A stretch of 64,000 bases of DNA from Terriglobia bacterium (GCA_951813285.1 OX638355.1:432501-496500); one strand, 5' to 3'. Counted from the stretch's first letter, positions 9,709-17,928 are shown. Program-made: numbers and translations. The notes: a model not told the origin generated them from the letters alone.

Positions 9709-11057
9709 GAAAACTGTTCGGGACGGATGGGATCCGGGGGGAGGCGGGCCGCTTTCCTCTGGACGAGAAGACGGTCTGCGCCATCGGCTTGGCCTTGGCC
9801 GATTTCGGGGGCTCCCAGGGCGCCGGCCGGATCCTGATCGGCAGAGACACGCGAGAGTCCGGCCCCTGGATCACCGCCCGGTTGAGCCAGGGCCTGTCCG
9901 ATGGGGGCGTGGACGCCATTCACGATCTGGGAGTGATCCCTACGGCCGGCCTGGCCTACCTGACCCGGGCCCTCGGCTACGATCTGGGGATCATGATCTC
10001 GGCTTCCCACAATCCCTACCGGGACAACGGGATCAAACTGTTCTCAGGACAGGGTTTCAAGATGTCCGATGACCGCGAAGGCGAGATCGAAGGCCGCATC
10101 GAGTCCCGGCGGAACGTAGCGGCGATTTCAGCCTGCCCCAGCTCGGCCGGGCCCGCCAACCGCGAGTCGCTGGCAGCGGAATACCTGGCCTTTCTAAGCC
10201 GGCAGGCCGGAACCCGGCTGGAGCCGCTCGGTGTGGGCCTGGACGTTTGCAACGGCGCGGCCTACCTCATCGCGCCTTCGCTATTCAGGAAGCTGGGGGC
10301 CGAGGTCCACGTCCTCAACGACCGTCCGGACGGTCGAAACATCAATCGCAACTGCGGATCCCTTCACCTGGATGGCTTGGCCCGGGCAGTGGAAGCCAAC
10401 CGGCTGGACCTGGGCGTGGCCTTCGACGGAGATGCCGACCGTGTCCTTTTTGTCACAAGTAGCGGAAGGTGCCTGGACGGAGACCATGTCCTCTATGCCC
10501 TGACCAGGGACCGGAACTCCAAGGGGTCATTGGCCGGCGAGAAGGTGGTCGGAACCATCATGACCAATCTGGCCCTTGAAAAAGCCCTGATCCGGGATGG
10601 CATTTCCCTGATTCGCACCCCGGTGGGAGACAAGCACGTCCTGGAGGCCATGCAGACCTCGGGAGCCGTCCTGGGAGGAGAACCCTCCGGGCACATTATT
10701 CTGGGCGACTTGCACACCACCGGAGACGGACTCCTGACGGCGGTCAAGCTGGCGGAACTTCTGGTTCGCCGCGGTGCCGGCCTGGACGACCTGGTTGCCG
10801 GATATCGGCCTTTCCCTCAGGTCCTGGACGGCCTCAGGGTTTCCCGCAAGGTCCCCATTGAGCAGTCCCCCGAACTGTCGCGCCTGATCGGGAACGCCCG
10901 CGAGCAATTGTCGGATTCGGGCCGCATGGTGGTTCGCTACTCCGGCACCGAACCCTTATTGAGAATCATGGCCGAAGGCCGGGAACTGGCCCAGGTGCAA
11001 GCGACAGTGGACAAACTGAAGCACGAGGCCTCACAGTTCTTCAACTCGCTGGAGTAA
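9705..11057 (+). CDS. glmM: Phosphoglucosamine mutase GlmM
   Basis: GlmM converts glucosamine-6-phosphate to glucosamine-1-phosphate for UDP-GlcNAc, feeding peptidoglycan and LPS. The 450-residue protein has the N-terminal GTDGIRG, the active-site serine S101 in ISASHNP, the metal-binding DGDADR loop, the sugar-specificity GGEPSGHII loop and the C-terminal phosphate-binding RYSGTEPLLR. All are intact and the length is typical. It is the last gene of the cdaA operon and overlaps cdaR by four bases; GlmM can also bind and inhibit CdaA in other bacteria. The serine normally needs phosphorylation for activity. Confidence 0.97.
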   Translation: MRKLFGTDGIRGEAGRFPLDEKTVCAIGLALADFGGSQGAGRILIGRDTRESGPWITARLSQGLSDGGVDAIHDLGVIPTAGLAYLTRALGYDLGIMISASHNPYRDNGIKLFSGQGFKMSDDREGEIEGRIESRRNVAAISACPSSAGPANRESLAAEYLAFLSRQAGTRLEPLGVGLDVCNGAAYLIAPSLFRKLGAEVHVLNDRPDGRNINRNCGSLHLDGLARAVEANRLDLGVAFDGDADRVLFVTSSGRCLDGDHVLYALTRDRNSKGSLAGEKVVGTIMTNLALEKALIRDGISLIRTPVGDKHVLEAMQTSGAVLGGEPSGHIILGDLHTTGDGLLTAVKLAELLVRRGAGLDDLVAGYRPFPQVLDGLRVSRKVPIEQSPELSRLIGNAREQLSDSGRMVVRYSGTEPLLRIMAEGRELAQVQATVDKLKHEASQFFNSLE

Positions 11058-11073
11058 CCCGGCCTCCACCCCC

Positions 11074-11102
11074 TTGACAAGGGCCGGTCCCCCCAATAGC
11101 AT
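11074..11102 (+). promoter_or_regulatory. Sigma-70-like promoter upstream of pilB
   Basis: A consensus TTGACA at 11074-11079 is followed after 17 bases by TAGCAT at 11097-11102. Transcription would start near 11109, leaving a leader of about 84 nt before pilB at 11193. It lies just after the glmM stop, at the boundary between wall-metabolism and pilus genes. Confidence 0.5.
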
Positions 11103-11192
11103 GAAGGCCAGCAACCTCCCTCAGTTCAACACCCATTTCAATCCCGTTTCCTGCGCACATTGGCACGGGTGCGCCTGGGGGAGTCTTGATTC

Positions 11193-12926
11193 ATGGCGGC
11201 AAAGCTCGGTGACCTGCTGGTCAGAGAAAACCTCATCAGCCGGCAACAGCTCCGGAAGGCCCTGGAGTATCAGCGGGTCCACGGAGGGCGTCTGGGGAAT
11301 TGCCTGATCCAGTTGGGCTGGGTCACCGGCGAAGACATCAGCGCCATCCTCTGCCGCCAGTTCGGGCTGCCCTCCATCAACCTCCCCTTCTTCCAGGTCG
11401 ATCCCTCGATCGTGAAGCTCATTCCGCCGGAGTCGGCGCAGAAATACCAGGTGCTGCCGCTGAGTCGGGCAGGCTCCACCTTGACCATCGCCACCATCGA
11501 TCCCACCGACGTCCTGGCCATGGACGACCTGCAATTCATGACGGGCTTCACCATCGAGCCCCTGGTGGCCGCCGAGTCCGCCATCCGGGAGGCCATCCGG
11601 AAGTACTACGGCGGTGACGGCCGGACCCTGGAACTCGAGCGGGGTGTCGGGAAAACCTCGGTCGAGCGTGTCCCGGTGGCCGTGCGCGAGTCGGAGCGGG
11701 ACAGCTCCGAGCAAAGCCCCAACGCGGCGGAAGACTTGAAGCAGGCCGCCCGGGAAGCCCCCGTCGTCAGGCTGGTCAACCGGATCCTGTCTGCTGCCCT
11801 GAAGCAGGAGTCCAGCGACATCCATATCGAGCCTTACGAGCGGGAGTTCCGAGTGCGCTTTCGCGTCGACGGTCTCTTGAGCACCGTCATGACCCCTCCC
11901 CTGAGCCTGAAAGACGCCGTGACCTCCAGAATCAAGATCATGGCCAAGCTGGATATCTCGGAAAAGCGCCTGCCGCAGGATGGCCGAATGAAGATCCGAC
12001 TGAAGAAGGAGGGCAGGGGGCAAGACCTCGACGTTCGAGTGTCGGTTCTGCCTACGCTACACGGTGAAAAGGTCGTTCTGCGGCTGCTCGATCGGGACCG
12101 CCTGGTCCTGGACATGGCCCGCTTGGGTTTCGAGCCGGAGTCCCTGAGGAGGTTCGAGTCAGCCATCCTCAAGCCCTACGGTATGGTGCTGGTGACGGGA
12201 CCCACCGGAAGCGGCAAGACCAGCACCCTGTATTCCTCGATCACCCGCTTGAATCGCGTGGAGTCCAACATCCTGACCGCCGAGGACCCGGTCGAGTTCA
12301 ACCTGCCGGGGATCAACCAGGTTCAGGTAAAGGAGCAAATCGGATTGACCTTCGCCACTGCGCTGCGGGCCTTCCTGCGCCAAGACCCCAACATCGTGCT
12401 GGTGGGCGAGGTGCGGGACCTCGAGACGGCCGAGATCGCCATCAAGGCGGCTCTGACCGGTCACCTGGTGCTAAGCACTCTGCACACCAACGATGCCGCC
12501 TCCACCGTCAGTCGTCTCACCAATATGGGTGTGGAGCCCTTCCTGGTGGCGACCTCGGTCCACTTGATCTGTGCCCAGCGCTTGGTCCGCCGCATTTGCG
12601 GACACTGCAGACAAGCAGCCGAGTCTCCAGTTGAAAGCCTCATCGAGGCGGGCTTCGCTCCCTCCGAAGCCTCCCGGATCCCCACTATTCGAGGACGTGG
12701 CTGCGACGCCTGCAATCACACGGGCTACAGGGGGCGGGTGGGACTCTTCGAGGTGATGGAGATCGGCGACGGTCTCAGGGAACTCATTGTGAGGGGCGGG
12801 ACCTCCACCCAGCTCAAGCAGAGGGCCGTCCAGGACGGGATGATCACCCTGCGGGCCAGCGGAATGCAGAAGATCCGGGATGGCGTCACTACCCTGGAAG
12901 AGGTCCTGCGCGAGACCGACAGGTAG
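11193..12926 (+). CDS. pilB: Type IV pilus extension ATPase PilB
   Basis: PilB is the hexameric cytoplasmic motor that powers pilin polymerisation. The 577-residue protein has an N-terminal MshEN/GSPII_E_N domain (about 1-140), an Asp/Glu-rich linker, and the secretion-ATPase core with Walker A GPTGSGKT at 336-343, an Asp box near TAEDPVEFNLPG, Walker B IVLVGEVRD and a His box (LVLSTLHTNDA). A tetracysteine zinc site is complete (C469, C472, C504, C507), as in true PilB. It overlaps pilT's upstream region and is followed by pilT and pilC. No pilin or pilMNOPQ genes lie in the window, so they must be elsewhere. Confidence 0.95.
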   Translation: MAAKLGDLLVRENLISRQQLRKALEYQRVHGGRLGNCLIQLGWVTGEDISAILCRQFGLPSINLPFFQVDPSIVKLIPPESAQKYQVLPLSRAGSTLTIATIDPTDVLAMDDLQFMTGFTIEPLVAAESAIREAIRKYYGGDGRTLELERGVGKTSVERVPVAVRESERDSSEQSPNAAEDLKQAAREAPVVRLVNRILSAALKQESSDIHIEPYEREFRVRFRVDGLLSTVMTPPLSLKDAVTSRIKIMAKLDISEKRLPQDGRMKIRLKKEGRGQDLDVRVSVLPTLHGEKVVLRLLDRDRLVLDMARLGFEPESLRRFESAILKPYGMVLVTGPTGSGKTSTLYSSITRLNRVESNILTAEDPVEFNLPGINQVQVKEQIGLTFATALRAFLRQDPNIVLVGEVRDLETAEIAIKAALTGHLVLSTLHTNDAASTVSRLTNMGVEPFLVATSVHLICAQRLVRRICGHCRQAAESPVESLIEAGFAPSEASRIPTIRGRGCDACNHTGYRGRVGLFEVMEIGDGLRELIVRGGTSTQLKQRAVQDGMITLRASGMQKIRDGVTTLEEVLRETDR

Positions 12927-12976
12927 TGTCCGCAACCGGTTACAGGCCAGCCTCAGCCTCTCTACGAGAGAATTCC

Positions 12977-14128
12977 ATGCAAACTCCGTCCCTGGCAGAG
13001 CTCCTCAAGAAAATGACGGAAATGGGTGCGTCCGATCTCCACCTCGCCACCGGCGCTCCTCCTCATGTGCGGGTGGACGGACAGCTCCGCCCCCTGAGTC
13101 AATTCCCACCCCTGACGGCCGAGGACACCCGGCGGCTGGCCTACAGCGTGCTGACCCCAAATCAGAAGCAGCAGCTGGAAAAACACCTGGAGCTGGACTT
13201 TTCCTTTGGGATCGGAGGGCTGTCGCGGTTTCGAGGCAACTGCTTCAGCCAGCGGGGCGCGGTGGGGGCGGTCTTTCGAGGCATTCCCTTCCGGGTCAGG
13301 AGCTTTGACGACCTCAATCTGCCGGTGGTGCTGAAGACATTCTGCCGGAAGTCCCGGGGCCTCGTCCTGGTGACGGGCGCCACCGGCAGCGGCAAGTCCA
13401 CCACCCTGGCGGCCATGATCGATCAGATCAACTGCGACCGCCACGCCCATATCCTGACCGTCGAAGACCCCATCGAGTTTCTGCACGACCACAGGAATTG
13501 CCTGGTCAACCAGCGGGAGGTTCATTCCGATACCCGATCCTTTGCGACAGCCTTGCGAGCGGCTTTGCGCCAGGACCCCGACGTGGTGCTGCTTGGTGAG
13601 CTGCGCGACCTGGAGACCCTGGAAGCGGCCCTGCGCATTGCCGAAACCGGACACCTCACACTGGGGACCCTGCATACCCGCTCGGCGGCCTCCACCATCC
13701 ATCGCGTCATCGACGTCTTTCCCGTCCACCAGCAATCCCAGATTCGCGCCCAGCTTTCACTGGTGTTGGAGGGCGTCGTCTGCCAGGCCCTTGTTCCCCG
13801 AGCCAACGGTGCGGGCCGGGCGCTGGCCATGGAGGTTCTGGTTCCCAATGCCGCCATCCGCAACCTGATCCGAGAGGACAAGGTGCATCAACTGGAATCG
13901 GCCATGCAGATGGGCCGGGGGAAGTATGGAATGCAGACATTCAACCAGTCCTTGGCTGCACTGTTCCTGTCCGGACAGATTGAACGCCCGACTGCCCTGG
14001 AATACGCGATCAATCCGGACGAACTGCGCCAGATGCTTGTCTTGCCTGAAACAACCGAAAAAAGACAAAAGAAAAAGAGGAATCCACGAAGACACACGAA
14101 GGACGACGAAGGGCCACTAAGGCGCTGA
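12977..14128 (+). CDS. pilT: Type IV pilus retraction ATPase PilT with repeat-derived tail
   Basis: PilT drives pilus retraction and twitching. Starting at the ATG at 12977 (383 residues) it has the N-terminal LLKKMTEMGASDLHL motif, Walker A GATGSGKS at 134-141, Asp box TVEDPIEFLH, Walker B VVLLGELRD, His box LGTLHTRSA and the hexamer-contact region near VCQALVPRANG. The LRDLETLEAALRIAETGH segment is standard PilT. The family normally ends soon after the PDELRQML helix. Here the last 28 codons (14042-14125) are the start of a dispersed DNA repeat and encode a Lys/Arg-rich tail (PETTEKRQKKKRNPRR). The in-frame extension upstream to 12926 is probably not translated. Confidence 0.93.
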   Translation: MQTPSLAELLKKMTEMGASDLHLATGAPPHVRVDGQLRPLSQFPPLTAEDTRRLAYSVLTPNQKQQLEKHLELDFSFGIGGLSRFRGNCFSQRGAVGAVFRGIPFRVRSFDDLNLPVVLKTFCRKSRGLVLVTGATGSGKSTTLAAMIDQINCDRHAHILTVEDPIEFLHDHRNCLVNQREVHSDTRSFATALRAALRQDPDVVLLGELRDLETLEAALRIAETGHLTLGTLHTRSAASTIHRVIDVFPVHQQSQIRAQLSLVLEGVVCQALVPRANGAGRALAMEVLVPNAAIRNLIREDKVHQLESAMQMGRGKYGMQTFNQSLAALFLSGQIERPTALEYAINPDELRQMLVLPETTEKRQKKKRNPRRHTKDDEGPLRR

Positions 14129-14304
14129 GGTTAACCGCGACGGGATGCCAAGGTCGCGAAGGAATGGTCGATTTCTGATTGTTTCACTCTCGTATGATCT
14201 GCACGGCAGGGCAGGGGCGCGGCTTGCCTGAAACAACCGAAAAAAGAGTGATCCACGAAGGGACACGAAGAACGACGAAGGGACACTAAGGCGCTGGAGA
14301 AGGC
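14041..14304 (+). repeat. Dispersed repeat A, one full and one truncated copy in tandem
   Basis: 14041-14222 is a full copy of repeat A. It opens with CTTGCCTGAAACAACCGAAA, contains CCACGAAGGACGACGAAGGG-like purine blocks, GGTTAACCGCGACGGGAT and TTTCACTCTCGTATGATC, and ends in a short GC-rich hairpin. 14223-14304 restarts with the same opening and stops near AGGCGCTGGAG. Other copies lie at 25262, 50317 (reverse), 56220 and 57055, with a diverged one near 46990. The first copy overlaps the pilT 3' end. Confidence 0.9.
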
Positions 14305-14448
14305 TCAAGAGGGATGGGGCGAAGGTCGGCAAGGGGGTCAACGAAGGACGCAAGGGACAAAGCGGATTTGTCCGCGAAGAAGCAACAAGGACCGCGGCGG
14401 AGCCAGTGGGGAAGCTTCCGACCCCATCGTGATTTACAGGGATTATTC

Positions 14449-14690
14449 ACATCGATGCACAGGATTCACAGGATTCTTCAGGAAACGACCAGCTTCTAAT
14501 GCCGGGAATCCGCAAATCCGCACCGGATCATCGCCCGAGTTGGCTTCTGGTGCAGGAAGCTCTCGTCCTGTTAATCCTGTGCATCGATGTTCAATAGGTA
14601 GAAAATCGTGCTATCCGAACAGGGTCCTTGTTCCCGACCGGCTATGAAGATTCGTTGTTTCACTCTCGAATGTTCCGCACGGTAGAGCGG
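14449..14690. repeat. Inverted-repeat element D with conserved right flank
   Basis: ACATCGATGCACAGGATT at 14449-14466 returns inverted at 14573-14590 (AATCCTGTGCATCGATGT), enclosing about 105 bp. To the right, roughly 90 bp (GTAGAAAA, CCTTGTTCCCGAC, ATGAAGAT, TTTCACTCTCG) match the right flank of the second such element at 25690-25990. The interior differs between the two. The layout resembles a small non-autonomous mobile element. With repeat A it accounts for most of the 615-bp pilT-pilC gap. Confidence 0.8.
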
Positions 14691-14743
14691 GGAAACTGCT
14701 AACCAGCCGGCACAAATACGCCAAATCCCTTCAGGAGAAATCG

Positions 14744-15952
14744 ATGCCGGTATACCTCTATCGCGGAAGGTCGCGGAGCGGAACCGAGGTGCGCGGCCAG
14801 CGCCAGGCGGCCTCCAGGCAGGCATTGGCCAATATGCTGGGAAGAGAGCAGGTCAGCCCGGTGATGATCAGGGAAAAGGGCGGGCGCCGTCTCTTTTCCC
14901 GAAGCCGAGGTCGAGTCAAACCCAAGGAACTGGCGGTTTTCACCCGGCAATTCTCGGTCATGATCGACGCCGGCCTGCCTCTGGTACAGTGCCTGGAATC
15001 CCTGGGGCAACAGCAGGAGAACAGCACCTTCCAAAACGTGTTGCAGGCGGTGCGGGAGGACGTCGAGAACGGGACGTCCCTGGCTGCGGCACTGGAGCAA
15101 CACCCCAAGGTCTTCGATCCCCTTTACAGCAGCATGGTGGCCGCGGGAGAGGCCGGAGGCATCCTGGACGCCATTCTCCGGAGGCTGTCCACCTACATCG
15201 AGAAGGCGGTCAAGTTGAAGCGCGCGGTGGTGTCCGCCATGGTCTATCCGGCCGTGGTCCTGGCGGTCGCCATGGGAATCGTACTCCTGATCTTGTGGAA
15301 GGTGGTGCCACTGTTCACCACTCTCTTCACCAGCCTCCAGGCCGAGCTTCCCTGGCCGACCCAGGTAGTCATGGCTGCCAGCCGGCTGGTCGGCCATGCC
15401 ATTCCTTTCCTTGTGCTCGGCGCCTTAGGGGTCGGCTATACCTTTCGGCGTTACTACGCGACCCCGGGGGGCCGCCGGGCAATAGACCAGGCCCTGCTGA
15501 AGATTCCCATCCTGGGAGGCGTGATGCGAAAAATCGCCATTTCCAGGTTCTCCAGAACCCTGGCTACGCTTCTCTCGGGCGGAGTGCCGATCCTGGAGTC
15601 TCTGGCCATCACTGCCAGGACGGCAGGCAACGCCCTGGTGGAGGAAGCCGTCTTCAAGACGCGCGGCGCCGTTCAGGAGGGCAAGTCCATGGCTGAGACC
15701 CTCCGGTATTCCCGGGTATTTCCTCCCATTGTCACCCAGATGGTGGGAGTCGGGGAACAGACGGGCGCCTTGGACGCCATGTTGACCAAGTTGGCCGAAT
15801 TCTATGAAGACGAGGTCGACGCCGCCGTTTCCGACCTGTTGACCTCCCTGGAGCCTCTGCTGATCCTGCTGTTGGGCCTGATGGTCGGCGGGATCGTCAT
15901 TTCCATGTACCTGCCGCTTTTCTCCCTCATCGCCAGGCTATCCATGGTATAG
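14744..15952 (+). CDS. pilC: Type IV pilus inner-membrane platform protein PilC
   Basis: PilC is the inner-membrane platform on which PilB and PilT act. The 402-residue protein carries two GspF/T2SSF domains: LAVFTRQFSVMIDAGLPLVQCLESL at about 63-87 opens the first, and ISRFSRTLATLLSGGVPILESL at about 265-286 opens the second. Membrane helices lie near 170-190, 215-235 and 368-395. AGGAG sits seven bases before the ATG. It belongs with pilB and pilT but is separated from pilT by 615 bp of repeats, so it may need its own promoter or long read-through. Confidence 0.95.
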   Translation: MPVYLYRGRSRSGTEVRGQRQAASRQALANMLGREQVSPVMIREKGGRRLFSRSRGRVKPKELAVFTRQFSVMIDAGLPLVQCLESLGQQQENSTFQNVLQAVREDVENGTSLAAALEQHPKVFDPLYSSMVAAGEAGGILDAILRRLSTYIEKAVKLKRAVVSAMVYPAVVLAVAMGIVLLILWKVVPLFTTLFTSLQAELPWPTQVVMAASRLVGHAIPFLVLGALGVGYTFRRYYATPGGRRAIDQALLKIPILGGVMRKIAISRFSRTLATLLSGGVPILESLAITARTAGNALVEEAVFKTRGAVQEGKSMAETLRYSRVFPPIVTQMVGVGEQTGALDAMLTKLAEFYEDEVDAAVSDLLTSLEPLLILLLGLMVGGIVISMYLPLFSLIARLSMV

Positions 15953-15977
15953 AACGTCGAGAAATCCAGTTTAGCCG

Positions 15978-16006
15978 TTGACATGGCAACCATCGTCGTA
16001 TATCAA
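15978..16006 (+). promoter_or_regulatory. Sigma-70-like promoter
   Basis: TTGACA at 15978-15983, a 17-base spacer and TATCAA at 16001-16006. A start near 16013 would leave a 28-nt leader before the ATG at 16041. This means the in-frame TTG at 15978 is part of a -35 box and not a start codon. Confidence 0.5.
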
Positions 16007-16040
16007 CTCGGAGATACTCACTGAGACACTTCAGAAACTC

Positions 16041-16439
16041 ATGTTCTTCACACTACTGGCCATTACATTCTGTATTGCTTTGGCGGTGTCCCATGGCGTG
16101 GTGCGGCTCTTTGACCGGCCCGTCGCTTTAATACTCGATCGGATCGTAGCGGAGGATCTGGGCGGGGCCTGGCACCGCTACATCAAGTTCGCGGCCTACG
16201 TTGTCGGCATCTCGTCAGGCGTTCGCATCCACCAGTTGGAACGGTATATCTCGGCACCCCAGAAGGATAAGGAGATTTTGGTCCTCACGTCGGAACGGTG
16301 GACCCTGGAGGTCTATCGGACCATCATCGAAACACTCCAGGGAATTGCCTGGATGCTCCTTGTGGTCTTTGTGGTGGCGCTGGTGGCGTATGTATTTGCA
16401 AGGGGCTTCGAGCTGAAACAAGGCCGATCAAAATCTTGA
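16041..16439 (+). CDS. Two-TM membrane protein of unknown function
   Basis: This 132-residue protein has one hydrophobic helix at its start (FFTLLAITFCIALAVSHGVV), a charged middle part of about 80 residues, and a second helix (GIAWMLLVVFVVALVAYVFA) followed by a short basic tail. No family was recognised. Termini and loop sidedness suggest a small inner-membrane protein, possibly with a cytoplasmic or periplasmic central loop. The ATG at 16041 was chosen because a promoter covers the longer reading frame. Its last codons overlap the -35 box of the cold-shock gene. Function unknown. Confidence 0.6.
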   Translation: MFFTLLAITFCIALAVSHGVVRLFDRPVALILDRIVAEDLGGAWHRYIKFAAYVVGISSGVRIHQLERYISAPQKDKEILVLTSERWTLEVYRTIIETLQGIAWMLLVVFVVALVAYVFARGFELKQGRSKS

Positions 16440-16463
16440 CAGTTTAGGTAGTTTCCGTATACT
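16436..16463 (+). promoter_or_regulatory. Strong sigma-70-like promoter of the cold-shock gene
   Basis: A perfect TTGACA (16436-16441), a 16-base spacer and TATACT (16458-16463) make the best promoter match seen in the window. It overlaps the stop codon of the upstream gene. A start near 16470 leaves a leader of about 165 nt before the cold-shock start codon. Confidence 0.75.
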
Positions 16464-16469
16464 TTCGCA

Positions 16470-16635
16470 CCTGTTGTAATGTTTTTAGGGATTTGAGATT
16501 GCAAGCATGTCGAAAATGAGGTTGTTCCCCCTGGCGGTTCGTTTGTCTGAAGGCTCCCCTTTTTTTCGAGGCTTCTTCAAGTTGTAAAAACATCTACGAC
16601 ACCTCCCCCATGATGCGAAAGGAGTCTCGAAGTCA
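16470..16635 (+). promoter_or_regulatory. Long 5' leader of cold-shock gene
   Basis: About 165 nt of AT-richer non-coding sequence lie between the promoter and the cold-shock ATG, unusual for this compact genome. Known cspA mRNAs have leaders of similar length that refold with temperature. AAAGGAG lies 11-17 bases before the ATG. The fold was not computed, so a thermosensor role is inference. Confidence 0.45.
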
Positions 16636-16863
16636 ATGAGTAGAGAGACCGGAAAAGTCAAATGGTTCAACAACTCCAAGGGTTACGGCTTTATTGAGCG
16701 CAGTCAGGGCGGCGACGTCTTTGTCCACCACACTGCGATTCAGGCCGAGGGCTACCGCACCCTGGAAGAAGGACAGTCAGTGGAATTCGCCGTCGTGCAG
16801 GGACCCAAGGGTCTGCAGGCACAGGAAGTGTCCATAGCCGACGAAGAAGACACAGGCGTGTAG
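16636..16863 (+). CDS. Cold-shock domain protein, CspA family
   Basis: The 75-residue protein is a single OB-fold cold-shock domain. It has RNP1 KGYGFIE and RNP2 VFVHHTAI, and starts with [14 protein letters not shown], the canonical nucleic-acid-binding face. Such proteins act as RNA chaperones or antiterminators during cold or growth transitions. The gene stands alone with its own strong promoter, long leader and a good intrinsic terminator. The chain is slightly longer than E. coli CspA (70 residues), with an acidic tail DEEDTGV. Cold induction is expected but not shown. Confidence 0.95.
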   Translation: MSRETGKVKWFNNSKGYGFIERSQGGDVFVHHTAIQAEGYRTLEEGQSVEFAVVQGPKGLQAQEVSIADEEDTGV

Positions 16864-16891
16864 ACTGTATTCCCTCAAGACGTGGTATTCC

Positions 16892-16930
16892 CGCCCTGAA
16901 GCCGGACCGGCTTCAGGGCGTTTTGTTTTT
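16892..16930 (+). terminator. Rho-independent terminator after cold-shock gene
   Basis: A perfect 13-bp stem (16892-16904 with 16908-16920, CGCCCTGAAGCCG / CGGCTTCAGGGCG) with a three-base loop is followed by TTTTGTTTTT. It begins 28 bases after the stop codon. Confidence 0.9.
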
Positions 16931-17085
16931 GGGTGGACCTGCCGGGCAGCGACTACCCCTCTTGGTTCACTTGCCCGCATTTCTCACCACGGCGCGCCCA
17001 GCGCAGTCTGTAGCCGCAGATCCCTTGAATGGCGCCAATCAAGGTACTGAAGATAAACCGCTTTTCACTATGCATTCAGCGACCT

Positions 17086-17129
17086 GGTGAGAAAAAGGCT
17101 AGGGGACTCTGCCACGGTTTTTCCTCACC
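17086..17129 (+). other. Inverted repeat before the uracil-DNA glycosylase gene
   Basis: GGTGAGAAAAA at 17086-17096 can pair with TTTTTCCTCACC at 17118-17129, with one bulged base. It lies about 25 bases before the chosen start codon. It could be a leader hairpin or a terminator on either strand; no role can be assigned. Confidence 0.35.
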
Positions 17130-17153
17130 TCCTTGAACTCGGTTGCCGTAGCC

Positions 17154-17864
17154 ATGATCATGCCCCCCGGCGTTGACCTTGCCAGAATCGCCGACCTGCG
17201 CCGCCTTCAGGCAGAGATTCCCGAATGCCGTCTGTGCCCTCGTTTGAATGCCTGGCGCGACCGGACCGCTCGAGACAAGGTGGCCCGATTCCGGCATTGG
17301 GACTATTGGGGTCGACCCGTTCCAAGCCTGGGGCGAGACGACGCCCGCCTGTTGGTGGTGGGACTGGCTCCGGCCGCACACGGGGCAAACCGAACCGGCC
17401 GCATGTTTACCGGAGACCGAAGCGGGGAGTGGCTCTATGCCGCCCTCTATCGACATGGCTTTGCCAGCCATCCCCAATCCACCCACCGCCACGATCCGCT
17501 GAGACTGATCGACTGCTACATCACTGCCGTCATTCACTGCGCTCCTCCGTCCAACAAGCCCAGCCCGCAGGAGATCCGGAACTGCCGTCCCTACCTGCAA
17601 TTCGAATGGGAGCGGTTGACCCGGGCGCGGGTGGTGCTGGCGTTGGGCCGGATCGCTTTCGATAGCGTCTGGGACCTGCACCGCGGAAACAGCCGCAAAG
17701 GGCGTCCCCGCTTCGGACATGGCCTCGAGGTCCCCCTGGGCGACAACCGCCTGCTGCTGGCGTCCTTTCACCCCAGCCAGCAGAACACCTTTACCGGGAG
17801 GCTGACCCAACCCATGTTCGATTCCGTCTTCCGGAGAATTCGGCAGGTGATCGATGCCCGGTGA
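17154..17864 (+). CDS. Family 5 uracil-DNA glycosylase (UdgB-like, Fe-S)
   Basis: Family 5 UDGs excise uracil, hypoxanthine and other deaminated bases from DNA. From the ATG at 17154 (236 residues) the protein has motif 1 GLAPAAHGANRTGRMFTGD and motif 2 HPSQQNT. Four cysteines (25, 28, 129, 144) fit the Fe-S cluster ligands of UDG families 4 and 5. Motif 1 has Ala/Ala where family 1 has the catalytic Asp, typical of family 5. An upstream in-frame TTG at 17133 is less likely. Unusually for a mesophile-looking genome, a second base-excision enzyme (27102) also lies in the window. Confidence 0.9.
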   Translation: MIMPPGVDLARIADLRRLQAEIPECRLCPRLNAWRDRTARDKVARFRHWDYWGRPVPSLGRDDARLLVVGLAPAAHGANRTGRMFTGDRSGEWLYAALYRHGFASHPQSTHRHDPLRLIDCYITAVIHCAPPSNKPSPQEIRNCRPYLQFEWERLTRARVVLALGRIAFDSVWDLHRGNSRKGRPRFGHGLEVPLGDNRLLLASFHPSQQNTFTGRLTQPMFDSVFRRIRQVIDAR

Positions 17865-17870
17865 TAGAAT
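17862..17870 (+). promoter_or_regulatory. Candidate extended -10 element
   Basis: TGATAGAAT overlaps the stop codon of the glycosylase gene and lies 59 bases before the start of the dehydratase gene. It has the TGn extension but no -35 box, so support is modest. Confidence 0.3.
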
Positions 17871-17928
17871 GGCGGAGTTTCTCCTGAAACGTGCGACCTG
17901 AAGCTGTCTCTCCCAGGGAGATGGGGCC

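Noticed and set aside
14041-14304. Tandem repeat A copies as a CRISPR array
   Set aside because: Units are over 80-180 bp, not 24-48 bp, with no regular spacers and no cas genes.
14314-14647. Small ORFs in the pilT-pilC gap
   Set aside because: They lie in repeats A/D, overlap in several frames and lack ribosome binding sites.
15978-16040. TTG at 15978 as start of the two-TM protein
   Set aside because: TTGACA-N17-TATCAA overlaps it, so it is better read as a -35 box; the ATG at 16041 opens the first helix.
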